Numbered from the stretch's first letter, positions 10,317 to 21,260 are shown. The stretch is 64,000 nt of DNA from Phytophthora sp. 'mugwort' (GCA_033558025.1 JAUCEF010000005.1:2852001-2916000); one strand, 5' to 3'. Numbers and translations are program-made. Notes: a model not told the origin generated them from the letters alone.

Positions 10317-11981
10317 TTAAGATTGCGTCGTGACACTCAAGAGGCCCTCAGACCATAGCCGTAGAAGCATGCCGCGCACTGCGGTCTCATCGCTGGCAGC
10401 CTCTGCAAGTTCGTCAATTGAAGCTCCAAGCGTGGAGTTAGATGACGCGTAGAGCTTCATGAGCGCAGGCGCCAGCTCTGCCGGGAATATGATGCCCTTC
10501 GGTTGAGGTGGCATTTGTCCAAATGCTGCGATCTGGCCTCCGTTTTCATCATCGCTCTCATTGTCGTCATCTTCATCCTCGTCTCCATCAGCGCTGCCGG
10601 TCTCGGCACCCTCACCAGCGTCACTACCGTCCTCGTCGTCATCCTCTTCCTTGCCTTCCTCATCTTCATCTCCGCCATTGCATACGCATACGCCCATGTG
10701 ATGCCGCCGGCAGTTGTGCAGCGAGTAGTAGACAGCAACAAAAGCCTCCTTCATGTCATCTTCGCCCATCGACAAGCGGATATGTGAGCGGTTCTTAAAG
10801 CGAATGGCGACGTTGCCGTCCAGCGGACTAGGGCCAGACTCATCATTGTCTTTCTTCTTGTCTCCCCGTGGTGGTAAACGGTTTGCAAGTACGTCTAGGG
10901 CAGCCTCGTCAGCGGCTTCTTGCAAGTCTCTTTCAGTTACGTGAGCGGTAAGCTTGGCCACCAGCTTCTTACACGTAGCCGCAAACTCCTTCGCTTTGTC
11001 AGAATCCGCTGGGAATTGGGTTCCCATGAAGCTCAAGTAACCAACCGGAAGGCCCTTACGAAATGAGACGTCAGAGTCGAATGCTTGGCGGATGGCGCGG
11101 GGAAGAGACACCTCCAGGAAGTTGGCCCACGTGGTGTGCTGGTACACTGAGATAGTCACATGCGTGGAGAACTCCTTCTCGTCCGTGCATGCCTGGTGCA
11201 CGACACCACGCGGAAAGTATAACATATCCCCTTCCTCCAGGGTCAGCTCCAACCACGGCTCGCCAATCTGATTCTCAGCAAGATCCGAGCTGTGCTCACC
11301 CGCCAGCTCTACCAGTTGGTGATAAAGCTTCCACTTCTTGCGACCTTGTGTTTGCAAAACAAATACCTCCACATCATCGTGATGTGGAGCCAATGCTTGC
11401 GAGTTGGCAGGCGTCAAATACGCGCTGGCACCGGCTAGACCACCGAAAACCTCTTCAAATGCTGCATTCAGCTCGTACAGTCCGTCCACGTAACGCTGCG
11501 GTTGGTAGAACTGGCAGCTATAGCCTCTATCTAACAGACTGGCCACCTGTCGGCTCGTGGCGTGGCCATTGGAGTCCTCACCCTCAAAGTTCTCACGCTC
11601 CGAGTTGACGTATCTGCAGACCGTCAGGTCCTTGCCGAAGCCCATAGGGCGCTGCTGCTTCTCCATGACCTTGAGCATCTTCTTGCGTGAGAATAGACTG
11701 TTGCTGAACAACGCGCCCTTGTCCGCTTTGCGCACGTGCAGCGGCTTCTTCTCGAAGTATTCGGACAGGAACGTGTCCAGCGACATGCCGCCCAGCACCT
11801 TGGTCAGCGTGCTCTCGGCCCACTCGCGACCGCCCTTCTCGCCATCAACGATAGCGTTTGTAGCAGCTGTCGCAGTCTTGGCCGACATCTTCTTCTGTTT
11901 CTTGTTTGGCCCAGCCGGAGCTGCGTCAGCGTCGCGCTTGCCGCGGCGCGCGCTCTTCTTAGCGTGGCTCATCGCTTCCAC
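10317..11981 (-). CDS. RIOX1: JmjC ribosomal oxygenase / histone demethylase, NO66-MINA family
   Basis: A 554-residue intronless protein. Residues 1-33 are strongly basic (KKSARRGKR and NKKQKK), a nuclear or nucleolar signal. The JmjC core contains LTPANSQALAPHHDDVEVFV with the iron-binding H200 and D202, and the third ligand H262 in FPRGVVHQA. These match NO66/MINA53, 2-oxoglutarate and Fe(II)-dependent enzymes that hydroxylate a histidine in a large-subunit ribosomal protein and may act on histone H3 methyl-lysine. The C-terminal part fits the dimerisation and winged-helix region, but is interrupted by a long acidic insert (about residues 442-486, mostly D, E, G, S). The gene converges on coatomer gamma, leaving 212 bp between stops. 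An internal ATG at residue 4 is an alternative start. Confidence 0.93.
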   Translation of the reverse strand: MEAMSHAKKSARRGKRDADAAPAGPNKKQKKMSAKTATAATNAIVDGEKGGREWAESTLTKVLGGMSLDTFLSEYFEKKPLHVRKADKGALFSNSLFSRKKMLKVMEKQQRPMGFGKDLTVCRYVNSERENFEGEDSNGHATSRQVASLLDRGYSCQFYQPQRYVDGLYELNAAFEEVFGGLAGASAYLTPANSQALAPHHDDVEVFVLQTQGRKKWKLYHQLVELAGEHSSDLAENQIGEPWLELTLEEGDMLYFPRGVVHQACTDEKEFSTHVTISVYQHTTWANFLEVSLPRAIRQAFDSDVSFRKGLPVGYLSFMGTQFPADSDKAKEFAATCKKLVAKLTAHVTERDLQEAADEAALDVLANRLPPRGDKKKDNDESGPSPLDGNVAIRFKNRSHIRLSMGEDDMKEAFVAVYYSLHNCRRHHMGVCVCNGGDEDEEGKEEDDDEDGSDAGEGAETGSADGDEDEDDDNESDDENGGQIAAFGQMPPQPKGIIFPAELAPALMKLYASSNSTLGASIDELAEAASDETAVRGMLLRLWSEGLLSVTTQS

Positions 11982-12602
11982 TCGATTAATGCAAGTTGAC
12001 CAGATCGCCTATAGACTCTGCATTAACCAATGAGAGAGCTTCTTGCGATCGAGTCGCCCATAAAGCACACTATGAAATTCAAGTTATTGGGCGACGCCCC
12101 ATTACTGTGAGCTCGTTTGAAGAGTTCTCGGCGTCCCTCGCTTTACTTGCTAATCTTCGAACAATTCCCGATCTTTGCCTTGATTTCGTTACCCAAAGCT
12201 GGACAGGAGTTAGGACGAGTCGCTAAACAGAGGACCTGGGACCTGCGATCGGCCGTGGTGTCCCGGGTGGGTATGACTTTAAAGACATTTACAGATAAGG
12301 TTTTGCTTTGCACTTAGTTTCCACTATAAGCGTTCATAGCTCAAAAAGTCATTAAACACCCCCCATCTGGGATAAGAAGTATATAGGGTTAGCAAGGCTT
12401 AACGCTGAAGGATTCGCCATTATTCGTGGGGTTAGGCTGGGATAAGGTCATAGGTGATTATAGGGCAGATGTATGATTATATAAATATAACGTCCAATAT
12501 TGTACTGTAAAAACCTGCGATACTGCCCCGTGGGGCACTACGCTATCTTACATGGGGCACTATTACAGATAGGGCACTATTAAAGGGATAGGGTATAGAA
12601 TC
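11982..12602. other. Intergenic region upstream of the oxygenase gene
   Basis: The first 200 bp or so should contain the oxygenase promoter (minus strand). From about 12340 on the sequence is rich in GGG-TA words and short direct repeats. No gene was recognised. Confidence 0.45.
12529..12590. repeat. Three imperfect ~20-bp direct repeats (GGGGCACTA core)
   Basis: The core GGGCACTA occurs three times at roughly 20-bp spacing, followed by related words (TATCTTACAT, TTACAGATA, TTAAAGGGATA). It lies directly next to a pogo transposase relic and may be a subterminal transposon repeat. Confidence 0.45.
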
Positions 12603-12925
12603 TTGACCCCTTTGCGAAGCGAACGACTTCACGTTGACGTCCTTGGCCCCACGGAATTCGATTCTCGTGTTCCGATTGTGATAAAGGAACACCGCAGTCT
12701 CATTCATGTTGTAAATGTTCGAGTACTAAATGTTGTACTGTACTCCTTGACCACAAACCGGACGCTCGAAGCCTCCAGTTCTTGGACTACAGACAGCTTA
12801 TTTCCACCATGAACTTGGGTCTCATCAGCACGACTCGAAGTTGACAATGAAAGGTGAAAAGCTGCTCCCTGAGATCGACAGGCGTAGCCACTTGATGTTG
12901 ACTTACGGTAGCAACTCGCCAATAT
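12603..12925 (-). pseudogene. Pogo/Tigger-like transposase fragment
   Basis: On the minus strand, positions about 12735-12603 encode IYNMNETAVFLYHNRNTR, which matches the strand around the first catalytic residue of pogo/Tigger DDE transposases (usually YNMDET or YNADQT). Here the catalytic Asp is Asn. Only a fragment remains and the upstream part is out of frame. A dead remnant. Confidence 0.55.
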
Positions 12926-13259
12926 AATATAATGACAGTTAATTTATGCTGGCGTCGATCTGACAATTCTGAGAATTCTGATAATTAAAAATCTGACCGC
13001 TAGACGCCCTAGACGCTCTTCATATGGGCGGGGGACGAGTTCTTGATGTGCTCTGCACATTATGGACAGCCCCTTTCCAACAACGTTTGGTGGATATCTA
13101 GTTAATATGTTAACTTTAAAAAAATAATAATCATTTGCATCAACAACTACATGCTGTAGACGCACGAGCAGCTAGCACTTCGCGATTGCTCGCACCAGAA
13201 AACAAGACTTAAGATGGGGGCGGAGCTCGGCCAAAGAAATACAAGCGTATTGCACTAGC

Positions 13260-14054
13260 TTATGAGTTCGAGGTGCGTGTGTTTAGGTCCTTATATGCGT
13301 CTACGCTGGCTGAAACGGTACTAAGTTCTTCCATATGGCAATGGACTCTAAGCGGCGCCAAATGCACGCCTGCGAGAAGTTGCACGCTGTTATCGAGCGC
13401 AAGTGTGCGCAAGGCGCTCGTTCCACCGCAAAGAGAGCTGGCGGAAGTGCAGCTGATGCGATGGACCAACGATTTAAAAGCAGACGGAGCGCCAGTGACA
13501 GACATGGAGCTGAAGCTCGAGGCGCAAGAGATCTACCAGAATAGCGGTACTAGGTCGGGCGTCTTCAAGGCGTCGTGGAGCAGGAGGAAGAACTTCCTCC
13601 GCCGACACGACTGTCTGTTCGACGCCGTACGGGTGAGGGGCAGTCGACCCCAGATGACGGGGAACTAAACGCAGGTGAGTTCAGCGAGAAGGTGCGGCAA
13701 AGAACGAAAGAACTGGGAGTTAATGTTGTCTACAGTCTGATCAAACAGGCACATTGCCAAAGCTGTGTTCTCTGTGATTGATTTTATACTGTGTCTATTT
13801 TAGGTGTGAACTACGAGTATGTGCCAACCACAAGAATCGGTAGCGACGACAGAAGACCGTGTGAGTCAAGTGCGCTTAAAAGACCAAAGAGAGGGTAACG
13901 CAATGCTTTTAGCAGCACGCGAGGGTCCAAGTGAAAACCATTTATCGTTTCAAGAAATGCCAGTCAACCAAAGCGTTAATTGCGCGTGATAACAAGGTGA
14001 TGCACCATGGTTTCGGCCGAACGCTTTGGAGCGAAATCGCTCGCTTTGGGAGGG
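13260..14054 (+). pseudogene. Pogo/Tigger-like transposase, 5' part, interrupted by Ty3 copy 1
   Basis: Positions about 13440-13620 encode a CENP-B/Tc5-type helix-turn-helix (QLMRWTNDLKADGAPVTDME, then FKASWSRRKNFLRRH). At 13590-13740 follows RRRTGEGQSTPDDGE and ELGVNVVY, and after a frameshift SDQTG. A probable intron (donor unclear) ends near 13803 before VNYEYVPTT, the usual continuation. Stops and shifts follow (VKCA, KTKERVT). The sequence up to 14054 then continues directly at 21673 after the retroelement: the frame across the empty site reads LWSEIARFGRG, then HIYGTRGTADY. So the retroelement landed inside this transposase. Confidence 0.7.
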
Positions 14055-14450
14055 TGTAACCGGGTTACACGAAGGTAACACAAGTGTAGCCGTGCTACGT
14101 GTCACTTTGCAGTAAGTGGTACTTGGTACCACTGTATTAACGGGATTTCAGTACGTGGCCACAGGGCCACTCGATATGCATTTGACTAGGTTAAACTATG
14201 GTAGATAGTTAGAGTATACATTTACACCACAGGCGGCTTTGCCGCAGATAAGAAAACAGATAACAGTTCAGTTTATCATCAAAAAGAGTATTGCCTAGGT
14301 TTAGGAATACTACCTCTTTGAGTATCTAGTGGTCTAGCTAGAGCGATATCTAAGCCTCTGTGGAGACCTTAGGGGTTAGGATAACCACAGCTAAGACTCG
14401 GGGAGTCATACATCTTCCTCTGACGCACTACGCTACGCAGCCCCGCTGTA
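14055..14450 (+). repeat. 5' LTR of Ty3 copy 1
   Basis: 396 bp, starting TGTAACCGGGTTACACGAAG and ending CAGCCCCGCTGTA. The start TGTAAC(C/G)GGGTTACA holds a short inverted repeat. The end should be CA by comparison with the other three LTRs; here it is TA. It differs from its partner at only a handful of places. Confidence 0.93.
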
Positions 14451-14452
14451 CC

Positions 14453-14467
14453 TGGTAGCACTTGAGG
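14453..14467 (+). other. Primer binding site of Ty3 copy 1
   Basis: TGGTAGCACTTGAGG starts 2 nt after the LTR, the position and TGG start expected for a tRNA primer site. The first 8 nt could pair with an initiator-Met-type tRNA 3' end; the rest does not obviously fit, so the tRNA is left open. The same site follows the LTR at 54406 in copy 2. Confidence 0.6.
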
Positions 14468-14502
14468 TCAATCCCGCACCTGAGTCTTAGTACTATTCCT
14501 CG

Positions 14503-15530
14503 GTGAGGACAGCGTTTTCTAACCTGTCCCAGGGCCAGCAAGACGCGCTGAAAAAGCTTATGTCTTTGCTCGGCCCTGGGGGCATAACGCATCCTGCTTC
14601 GCAAGGACCGGACGTGGTGAACGCGCGTCTGGAGGCGTTCTCAAGCTACGACAAAGCTCTGTTGGAGCACCTCCAGCAAAGGATTTCTGCGTCTGCAACA
14701 ACGACGGCGTCAACCGCAGCGCAGGATGGGCCCTCCCGCCCTAAACCGCTCATCATGAGCTTGAGGACTTTCGAAGGAAAGGAGGGGGAGAACCTCATGT
14801 TGTGGACCCGTGATATCGAAATGGCGATGGGATCGGCCATGCTCCGTACTGAGCAATAGCGCGTGGCGCTAGCGATCTCGAAGCTCGGTGGCCGAGCACG
14901 AGAATGGGCACTCACGTGCGGCACGTCTGTGACGCGGCCACACCGAGCTGGGAAGAGCTGAAACCCAGCTTTCGCAAGTATCTAATCAGGCGTATCGCGT
15001 GAGGTCACGCTTTTTAGTACCCACCAGGGTAAGAAGGGCTTGGTGGACTTCGTCCAGGAGTTGCGAACTCTGATCGCCGGCATGACGGCTTCTGCCAGAA
15101 GCAGTGACTGTGACAGTCTTTATGGAGGGCCTCCGTACCGATGTGGCCAGGACGGAAGTCTTCCGCACTCACCCTTCCTCTTTTGAAGAGGCCGTGAACG
15201 TGGCGTTGAACGCCGAGTTCAAATTCAAGTCGTCTCGACTTGGCTGGGGCGTTGCCAACGCTACTCCGTCCGACGGACCGGTCGCTGTGGACCTCAGCTA
15301 CGCTGAAGATGAGGAAGCTGAGCTTCACGCTGCCGAGCAGCGTATGGGTGCTCGTCGGTGCTTCATCTGCCGAAGTACCACCCATTTGAGGGCAACCCGC
15401 CCGTCACACAGGTCGCATCAAGCTCCTACGAGCCTTCGCTCTGCATCGAGCCAAGCCATCGGCTCGTCGCGGGAAACGGCGACACTCAGTAGGCGCGGGG
15501 CGTCCTGCTGGGGAAGAACTGAGTTCTGTT
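14503..15530 (+). pseudogene. gag remnant of Ty3 copy 1
   Basis: The first part (14503-14859) stops at an in-frame TAG; the same frame then continues RVALAISKLGGRAREWAL, a typical gag matrix/capsid phrase. After frame changes, 15104-15385 gives FEEAVNVALNAEFKFK and a damaged zinc knuckle CFICRSTTHLRA, where the expected final Cys is missing. Capsid and RNA-binding protein in active elements; not functional as it stands. Copy 2 has the same breaks. Confidence 0.75.
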
Positions 15531-15613
15531 GAGCCTCATGGCGGTAGAGGGCAACAGGCCCAGCCCCGGAGAGAGCCGTACTCTCTATCACGGAACGTGT
15601 ATGCAAGCCGGGC

Positions 15614-15990
15614 TTGCTCGTCGTTGAGGCGACGGTGAAGGGCTTAGAAAAGCCATGGATCATCTTGATCGATTCCGGAGCGTCGGGCAACTACACTCGA
15701 CTCTCCGCGATGGAAGGAAGTCAGCAGTACGCTGAGGCGCTCGGAGAGCGCAGGGGTGGCTTTGTCACTGTCCGCCTAGCGACCAGGACCCGCGTCACGG
15801 TACCCAAGGTTCCTGTGAACATGGGCGTGAAGTTTCTCGACTTCGATAGCGTGGAACGCTGTTCTGGTCGTAGACCTGGATTCGAGGTACGACCTCATCT
15901 TGGGCATGGCATGGCTGGAACGCCATGAGCCATGGATTGATTGGAGGTCGAAGGCCTTGGGCGCAACGCGCTTTACTCCTGGTGGAGCTT
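15614..15990 (+). pseudogene. Aspartic protease region of Ty3 copy 1
   Basis: WIILIDSGASGNYTRLSAM contains the retropepsin active-site triplet DSG with its hydrophobic lead-in. The frame shifts near 15860 and the C-terminal phrase DLILGMAWLERHEPWIDW, the usual end of gypsy proteases, is read in another frame. In active elements this cleaves the Gag-Pol polyprotein. Confidence 0.75.
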
Positions 15991-16150
15991 AGGTGAGTCA
16001 TGAACCCACCTCTACTAGGAAGCAAAAGAGCTTTTGGCGCGGGCACTGGACCGAGTCGGTCAACATGCTGGACGTCGGAGTATCCGAACTCGTAGACATT
16101 GAAGGTGTCGAGGACAAAAAGAGTCCCGAGCAGAGCTCGTGGACTGTGAC

Positions 16151-16440
16151 TGGAGCGGCAGCAAACCCGCTGGGCGACACAGGTGACATGTGTCACGACG
16201 ACGACACTCGTCATTATGATGGTATGTCGTTACACGCCATGCGTGGCCGGCAGTATGCCGGGGCATCATGGCCGCGGGCCTCAGGATGCAAGTGGAGCGG
16301 AAGGCAATCCGCTGGGTGACCGACGTCATGGTGACATTGGTCACGACAGTGACACTCATCATGACGACGAGTTATCGCTACACGCCATGCGTGGTGTGGC
16401 CGGCCGTGGGCCGGGCCATCAAGGCCGAGGGCCCACTGAT
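16151..16440 (+). repeat. Tandem imperfect duplication, ~142-bp period, inside Ty3 copy 1
   Basis: TGGAGCGGCAGCAAACCCGC at 16151 recurs as TGGAGCGGAAGGCAATCCGC at 16293, and both units go on through GGTGAC, CACGAC-rich sequence, TCGTTACACGCCATGCGTGG or its variant, and a GGCCG-rich stretch. It sits in the linker between protease and reverse transcriptase and is also present in copy 2 (56105-56394). Confidence 0.7.
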
Positions 16441-16784
16441 GGAGGTGACGTGGCACGGATTCCACGGGGTGGAGACTGCGAGCGTCGCAGCTCTCGACGG
16501 TTGTCGGTCAAGACAAACCAATTCGGGTGAAAAGCACACGGTACAAGCACCTGGAGACGCAGCTGATGTGACTGTTAGGACCTCCCCGAGGCAAACAGCC
16601 TCAGCAGGGAGAAGGCTACGACGCCAAGCGTCAGCCATGAGACGCAGAGCGTCTGATGCGTCTAGCATGACGAGTGAAGAGACTCCTGGTGATAGCGAGC
16701 AGCTATATACACTCGTCAAGGGAGTGACAGGGGAAGTCGATGTCGACATCAGTCTAGAGACTGTGCCCCACTGGGGGCGCTCTG

Positions 16785-18585
16785 TTGAAGCTGGACGAGA
16801 TGTCCATGGCCGAGTCCGGCGACGCCTTGAAGGCCGGCGAGTTATCCGAGTTGGTCATTCTACGACCTGAAGAGGAGTTAAACCCGTCGTCGCTTTTGGA
16901 TAAAGCAGTCCTTGAGGACACCAAGAAGGCATTGAATGCGCGGGCAGGATCCTCGATCCTCAAGGACCCCTCGGATCCGTACTACCCTTTGGTGAAGGAA
17001 TATCAAGACGTGGTCTCGAGGGAACCTCCCACGAGGCTACCTCCGGATCGAAGTGTAGGTCATGAGATTGACTTGGTTCCGGGAGCCAAATACTGCGTAA
17101 CAAGGCAGTGGCCTTTGCCATGAGAACAGTATGACGTCATTGACGCGTTCTTCCGTGCTAAGCATGAGGCGGATGTGGTGCGCGAGCGCAAGTCTCCGCA
17201 CTCAGTGCCTACGTTCTGTTTCAGAAAGCCGAATGGCAAGTGGCGAATCGTTCATGCTTTTAATAAGCGCAACGCGGCCACCATTCCGGCGCAAACGCCT
17301 ATTCTTAGGAAGGACATTCTCCAGAACAACATGACGGGGTGTACGGTATACAGTGCCTCGACTTGGTCGATTGATACTATCAATTTCTCATGCGAGCAAG
17401 CGATATTCCGCTTACTGTGGTCTGCACCCCGAGCGGTATGCTCTGGGAGTCTCTAGTAATACCCCAAGGGCTGTCAAACGCGCCTGCGACGTTCAACCGT
17501 CTTGTGACGCAAGTGTTAAGGCCCCACAGGGCGTATGCTCAAACATACTTCGGCGATATATTCGTCCACAGTCGTGCGGAGCACGGAAAAACTGATGTGG
17601 AGAACCACGTGAGCACTGAGCACCTGCGAGCGGTGCTCGAGTGCATGCGCACACCCAAGTTGTATGCCAACATTGGCAAGTATGTCTTTGGACCGAAGAG
17701 ATTCCTGTTCTGGGATGCTTCATTGGGAAGCGAAGCCTTCGAGCGGATCACGCTAAGGTCAAGACCATTGTAGATTGGCCGATTTCAAAGAACCAGAAAG
17801 ACTTACGGAAGTGGCTTGACCTGGCCACTTACTTGCACAAGTACAACAAGAACTATTGCTGAGGTGGCAAGGCCACTGCCCAATCTCCTTAAGAAGGATA
17901 TGGACTGGTGTTAGGAAAGCGGACATCAAACGGCTTTTAAAGCCATTAAGGAGAGTCTCCTTCAGGCCCCGATCCTGGCCCTGCCAGACCCCGATCGTTC
18001 TTTCAGTGTCGTCTGTGACGCGTCGGACTTTGCCATCGGCAGTGCTTTGTTGCAAGCAGACGATGAAGGGCATGAACGCGTGATCGAGTTTGAATCTCGC
18101 CAGCTTAAGGCTGCTGAGAAGATCTATCCAGTTCATGACAAAGAGCTACTTGCGATGAAGTATGCGCTCGTCAAATTCAGGGTTCACCTGCTCGGCTCCA
18201 AACCGTTTGTGATCTACACTGATCATGCATCGCTACGCACTGCGACGCAGTCGCCTCATCTCTTTCAGAGAATGGCCCGTTGGCTCTCTTCTTTGCGGAG
18301 TACAACTTCGAGGTGAAGAACAAGCCTGGCAGGCAGAACGCCTTGGCCGATGCGTTATCACGCAGACCAGACTATGAGATCGCTCACGTCACGACGGTGA
18401 CTTCGTCTGTGACAGAATTGATCCGCGCGGCGTACGCGCATGACGAACCCTGCGTAGATCTGCTACATGCGCTAGGAAACGCGGAGTTTGCTAACTCAGA
18501 CATTAAGCTGTCAGCGTGGTTGCGCGCGAGGCTATATCGATACACTCTCGATGATGGCCTATTGTACTACGGTAATGGTCCATAA
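16785..18585 (+). pseudogene. Reverse transcriptase and RNase H region of Ty3 copy 1
   Basis: RT signatures are FCFRKPNGKWRIVHAFNK, then LVIPQGLSNAPATFNRLV, then YFGDIFVHSRAEHG. The catalytic YxDD box reads YFGD: the first Asp is Gly, which should kill polymerase activity. A TGA at 17121 and at least three frameshifts break the frame. RNase H follows (CDASDFAIGSAL, VIEFESRQLKAAEKIYPVHDKELLAM, YTDHASLRT, LADALSRRPDYE), with the last stop at 18583. Copy 2 carries the same lesions. Confidence 0.88.
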
Positions 18586-18599
18586 GACACCCCACGTGT

Positions 18600-19530
18600 C
18601 GTGGTTCCTCACGAAGAGGATCTCAAGTACCGTATTCTCTTTGAGGCAAATGATACCCCACGTGGTGGGTCATCTCGGCCGAGAAAAGACCTACAGCTCG
18701 GTGAGCTCCCACTACTGGCGGCCGAAGCTTTACAATTAGGTCAGTACGTATGTACGCACGTGTGAGACATGTCAACGGGTTAAGCCCTCGCCACACTCGA
18801 CTGCGCCGTTGGCCAGCTTGCCTGTACCCACGGGGTGTTGGCAATCTATGAGTATAAACTTTGTGTTCGGCCTGCCACAGGATGCGGCGGGCAACACGGG
18901 CATCGTGGTCTGTGTGGACCGATTGAGCAAGATGACTCATTTAGCGGCGGTGACGGACTCCATCGATGGAGAAGGAACAGCCACGCTGTTCATGGATCGT
19001 GTCTTCGACAGCATGATCTGCCAGAGACAAATTGTCTCGGATCGAGATCCCCGTTTCACGGGTAAATTCTGGGCGTTGGTCTTTAAGGTGCTCGGCACCG
19101 ACTCGACATGTCCACAGCGGACCATCTGCAGACCGATGGTCAGACGGAACGCGTGAATCGCGTTGTTGAAGCCATGCTTCAGAGTGTCTGTGCGGGCAGA
19201 CCCAAGCAATGGAGCGCCATGCCCCCCCCTAGTTGAGTTTGCATTGAACAATGCGGTGCAGGCTTCGACAGGCTTCGCCCTGCTCTACTTGAACGGCCTC
19301 ACACGCCCTCGCGTCCCGCTGACGCCACCACTCCATGGTTCTGGGCTTAGTGGGGGAGGGATAACCGATGGGCTAGCTGGGCTAGTTGGTATCAGCCCAG
19401 CTACACTTCGCAAGCAACTTGACACGTTCGTGTCTACGCGTTTGAGTGTCTTACGACAAGTACACGATGCGATAGCTGAGAGACAAGACGTTCAGGCGAG
19501 CGAATGGTCCAGCGCTTTAAGGCGACGATA
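18600..19530 (+). pseudogene. Integrase region of Ty3 copy 1
   Basis: The HHCC zinc site is visible as HVVGHLGREKTY and TCETCQ, on either side of a stop. The core starts WQSMSINFVFGLPQD, where the first catalytic Asp (usual SMDFVFGLP) is Asn; the second Asp is present in VSDRDPRFTGKFWALVF. Stops and shifts break the remainder. Loss of the DDE Asp would prevent DNA joining. Confidence 0.82.
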
Positions 19531-19739
19531 AGAGGACTACTCCAGAGCTCCAGGCGGTTGTCAAACGAAGCAGGAGACTGCAATCAGTCGATCCGATGAT
19601 GCACGGCATCGATCTCGTTAGCGAGACGGTCACGGCGACTCGTCGCCACTGCAGCGAACCCTGAAGGGCCTTCACCCGGTCCTGGACCGCTTGCAATTCG
19701 CTACGCGTCGGAACGCGAGGATCCAGCCGGTCAGAGATC

Positions 19740-19935
19740 GCCGCCGTTGCTCGATGAGAAGGGAAATTCCCACTACCAAGTGGAACGCTTAGTGGCGCGG
19801 CATCGTCGCCAGGGTCGTACCAAATATCTTGTGAAGTGGTGGTGGTGGTGGTGATGGGGGTCGTATCCTCACTCGCAGAACTCGTGGGGTAGACGGTTCC
19901 CCTCCGGCAAGATTGCCCTGACGTCGTGGACACTT
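19740..19935 (+). pseudogene. C-terminal chromodomain-like segment of Ty3 copy 1
   Basis: In one plus frame YQVERLVARHRRQGRTKYLV is followed by KW, a GGT-repeat-derived run of Trp, and SYPHSQNSWG: the pattern of a chromodomain (VEalvarR...yLVKWkGY..seNSWE) with an expanded GTG microsatellite at about 19838-19857. Chromodomains at the integrase end steer chromoviruses to particular chromatin. Copy 2 has the same segment at about 59700-59850 with a different GTG-tract structure. Confidence 0.6.
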
Positions 19936-20167
19936 TAGGTCGACGCGATCAGCAGCGTCCCGATGGCCAGCGACGACAAGTCCGTCGCTTCGCGCTCCCA
20001 GGCAATAGCCGCTTGGGAGCCAAGGCCAGCAGCAGAGCCGTCGCTTTGGCCTTGGAGAGGGGCGACCTCACGTGCGTGAGAGCCGCTGGCGGTGGCAGCA
20101 GGAGCACCGAGTACGAGAGAGCCGTGGGTGCGAGGACGGTAGGCAGGGGGCAACTGGCGCTTCGCCT

Positions 20168-20931
20168 TCAGTTCGCGAACTCGAAACGGAGTCTACGTTC
20201 GACTCGAACATCAGTTTCACGGATTCTAACCCGGAGGGTATCAATGGAATAGAGCGTGCGGACTCCTTCGACCCAGCTCTGGAGCTGATCCTCGTCTTCC
20301 AAAGATGTCTCTCTTGACAGGAGCACCACTGGATAAGTCAGCATCGGTGGGACCGAGCCGTGCCGAGCTTGCACTTGAGGGCGCTCACGATGCTCGCGCT
20401 GAGTAGTCACTTGAGGAGTCAAGTATCTCTTTCGGAGAGACTCCCGCGCGGCGAGCTCGTCGTGCGTAGCGGCCGCCGGCCCAATCGCATACGTGTTAAG
20501 CAATTCCGATGTTGCTCGGCGAGCCACTTCGCTGGGATCGCGAGGCTCAAAGCCGTAGTCACGACGTGACGGGGTAAGCAATGGCCGAGCCATAGGCCGC
20601 CTCGAACGGGGGAGCTGCGGATCAGCCGCGAGCTGTTCCTCTTGGACTTCGTCCAAAGGATTGATGACGACACCAGAACCCCTGGGATCATCGATTGTTC
20701 CCCGCGAAGGCAACGGAGGCGCATTGCGCAGGGCTCGTGGAGTCGAAAGCTCGAAAGGATTCGGAGCGCCAGTTGGCGGCGCGGGTTCGGTGAGCGGACA
20801 GGGCTACTACCGGTCATGGACTCAGTGTAGTCGACCTCCTCTTCACCGTCAAGGTCGTCAAAGCGGGCGTCTCGCGCAAAGCGTACGGGGGCACTGCCTC
20901 CAGCGGCTTCACCGCCTCCGCCTCCACTCAT
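20168..20931 (-). other. Antisense ORF between integrase and 3' LTR, Ty3 copy 1
   Basis: On the minus strand the frame 20713-20168 is open for 181 residues (from MPSRGTIDDPRGSGVVINPL to VERRLRFEFAN). An overlapping frame from 20931 begins MSGGGGGEAAGGSAPVRFAR, and a single frameshift would join the two. The predicted protein is hydrophilic, Arg- and Glu-rich, with no domain I recognise; LLSRETSLEDEDQLQSWVEG is faintly gag-like. Copy 2 has the homologous frame (60125-60890). Antisense frames at this place are known in some plant Ty3 elements; a role here is unproven. Confidence 0.55.
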
Positions 20932-21260
20932 GGTTTTTTGACCGTATCGGCGTTTGTGCGCTGAGTGATACTCTCGCTCCGAGAGCCGCGAGGGTGCGGT
21001 GGAGCACGATTAGAGGCCTCTCCCGTACGGGATGACGAGAATAACGAAGGTGTCGGAGACACAGAAGGGCATAGCCCGTGGCGAGGGCTTTTATCGCGGG
21101 ACGAACGAGGGAGGTAAAAAAAAAAGACCAATTGGCTGTTGACATCTGAGTGTGAACTCTTGATGCGGAACAAACAGTGAATGGCGCTTGGAGCCCGAAG
21201 GTTCCGGGCCTTTTCGATTGATACAATCAGACCCTCGTGGATACGGTGTGTCCACGGTTT

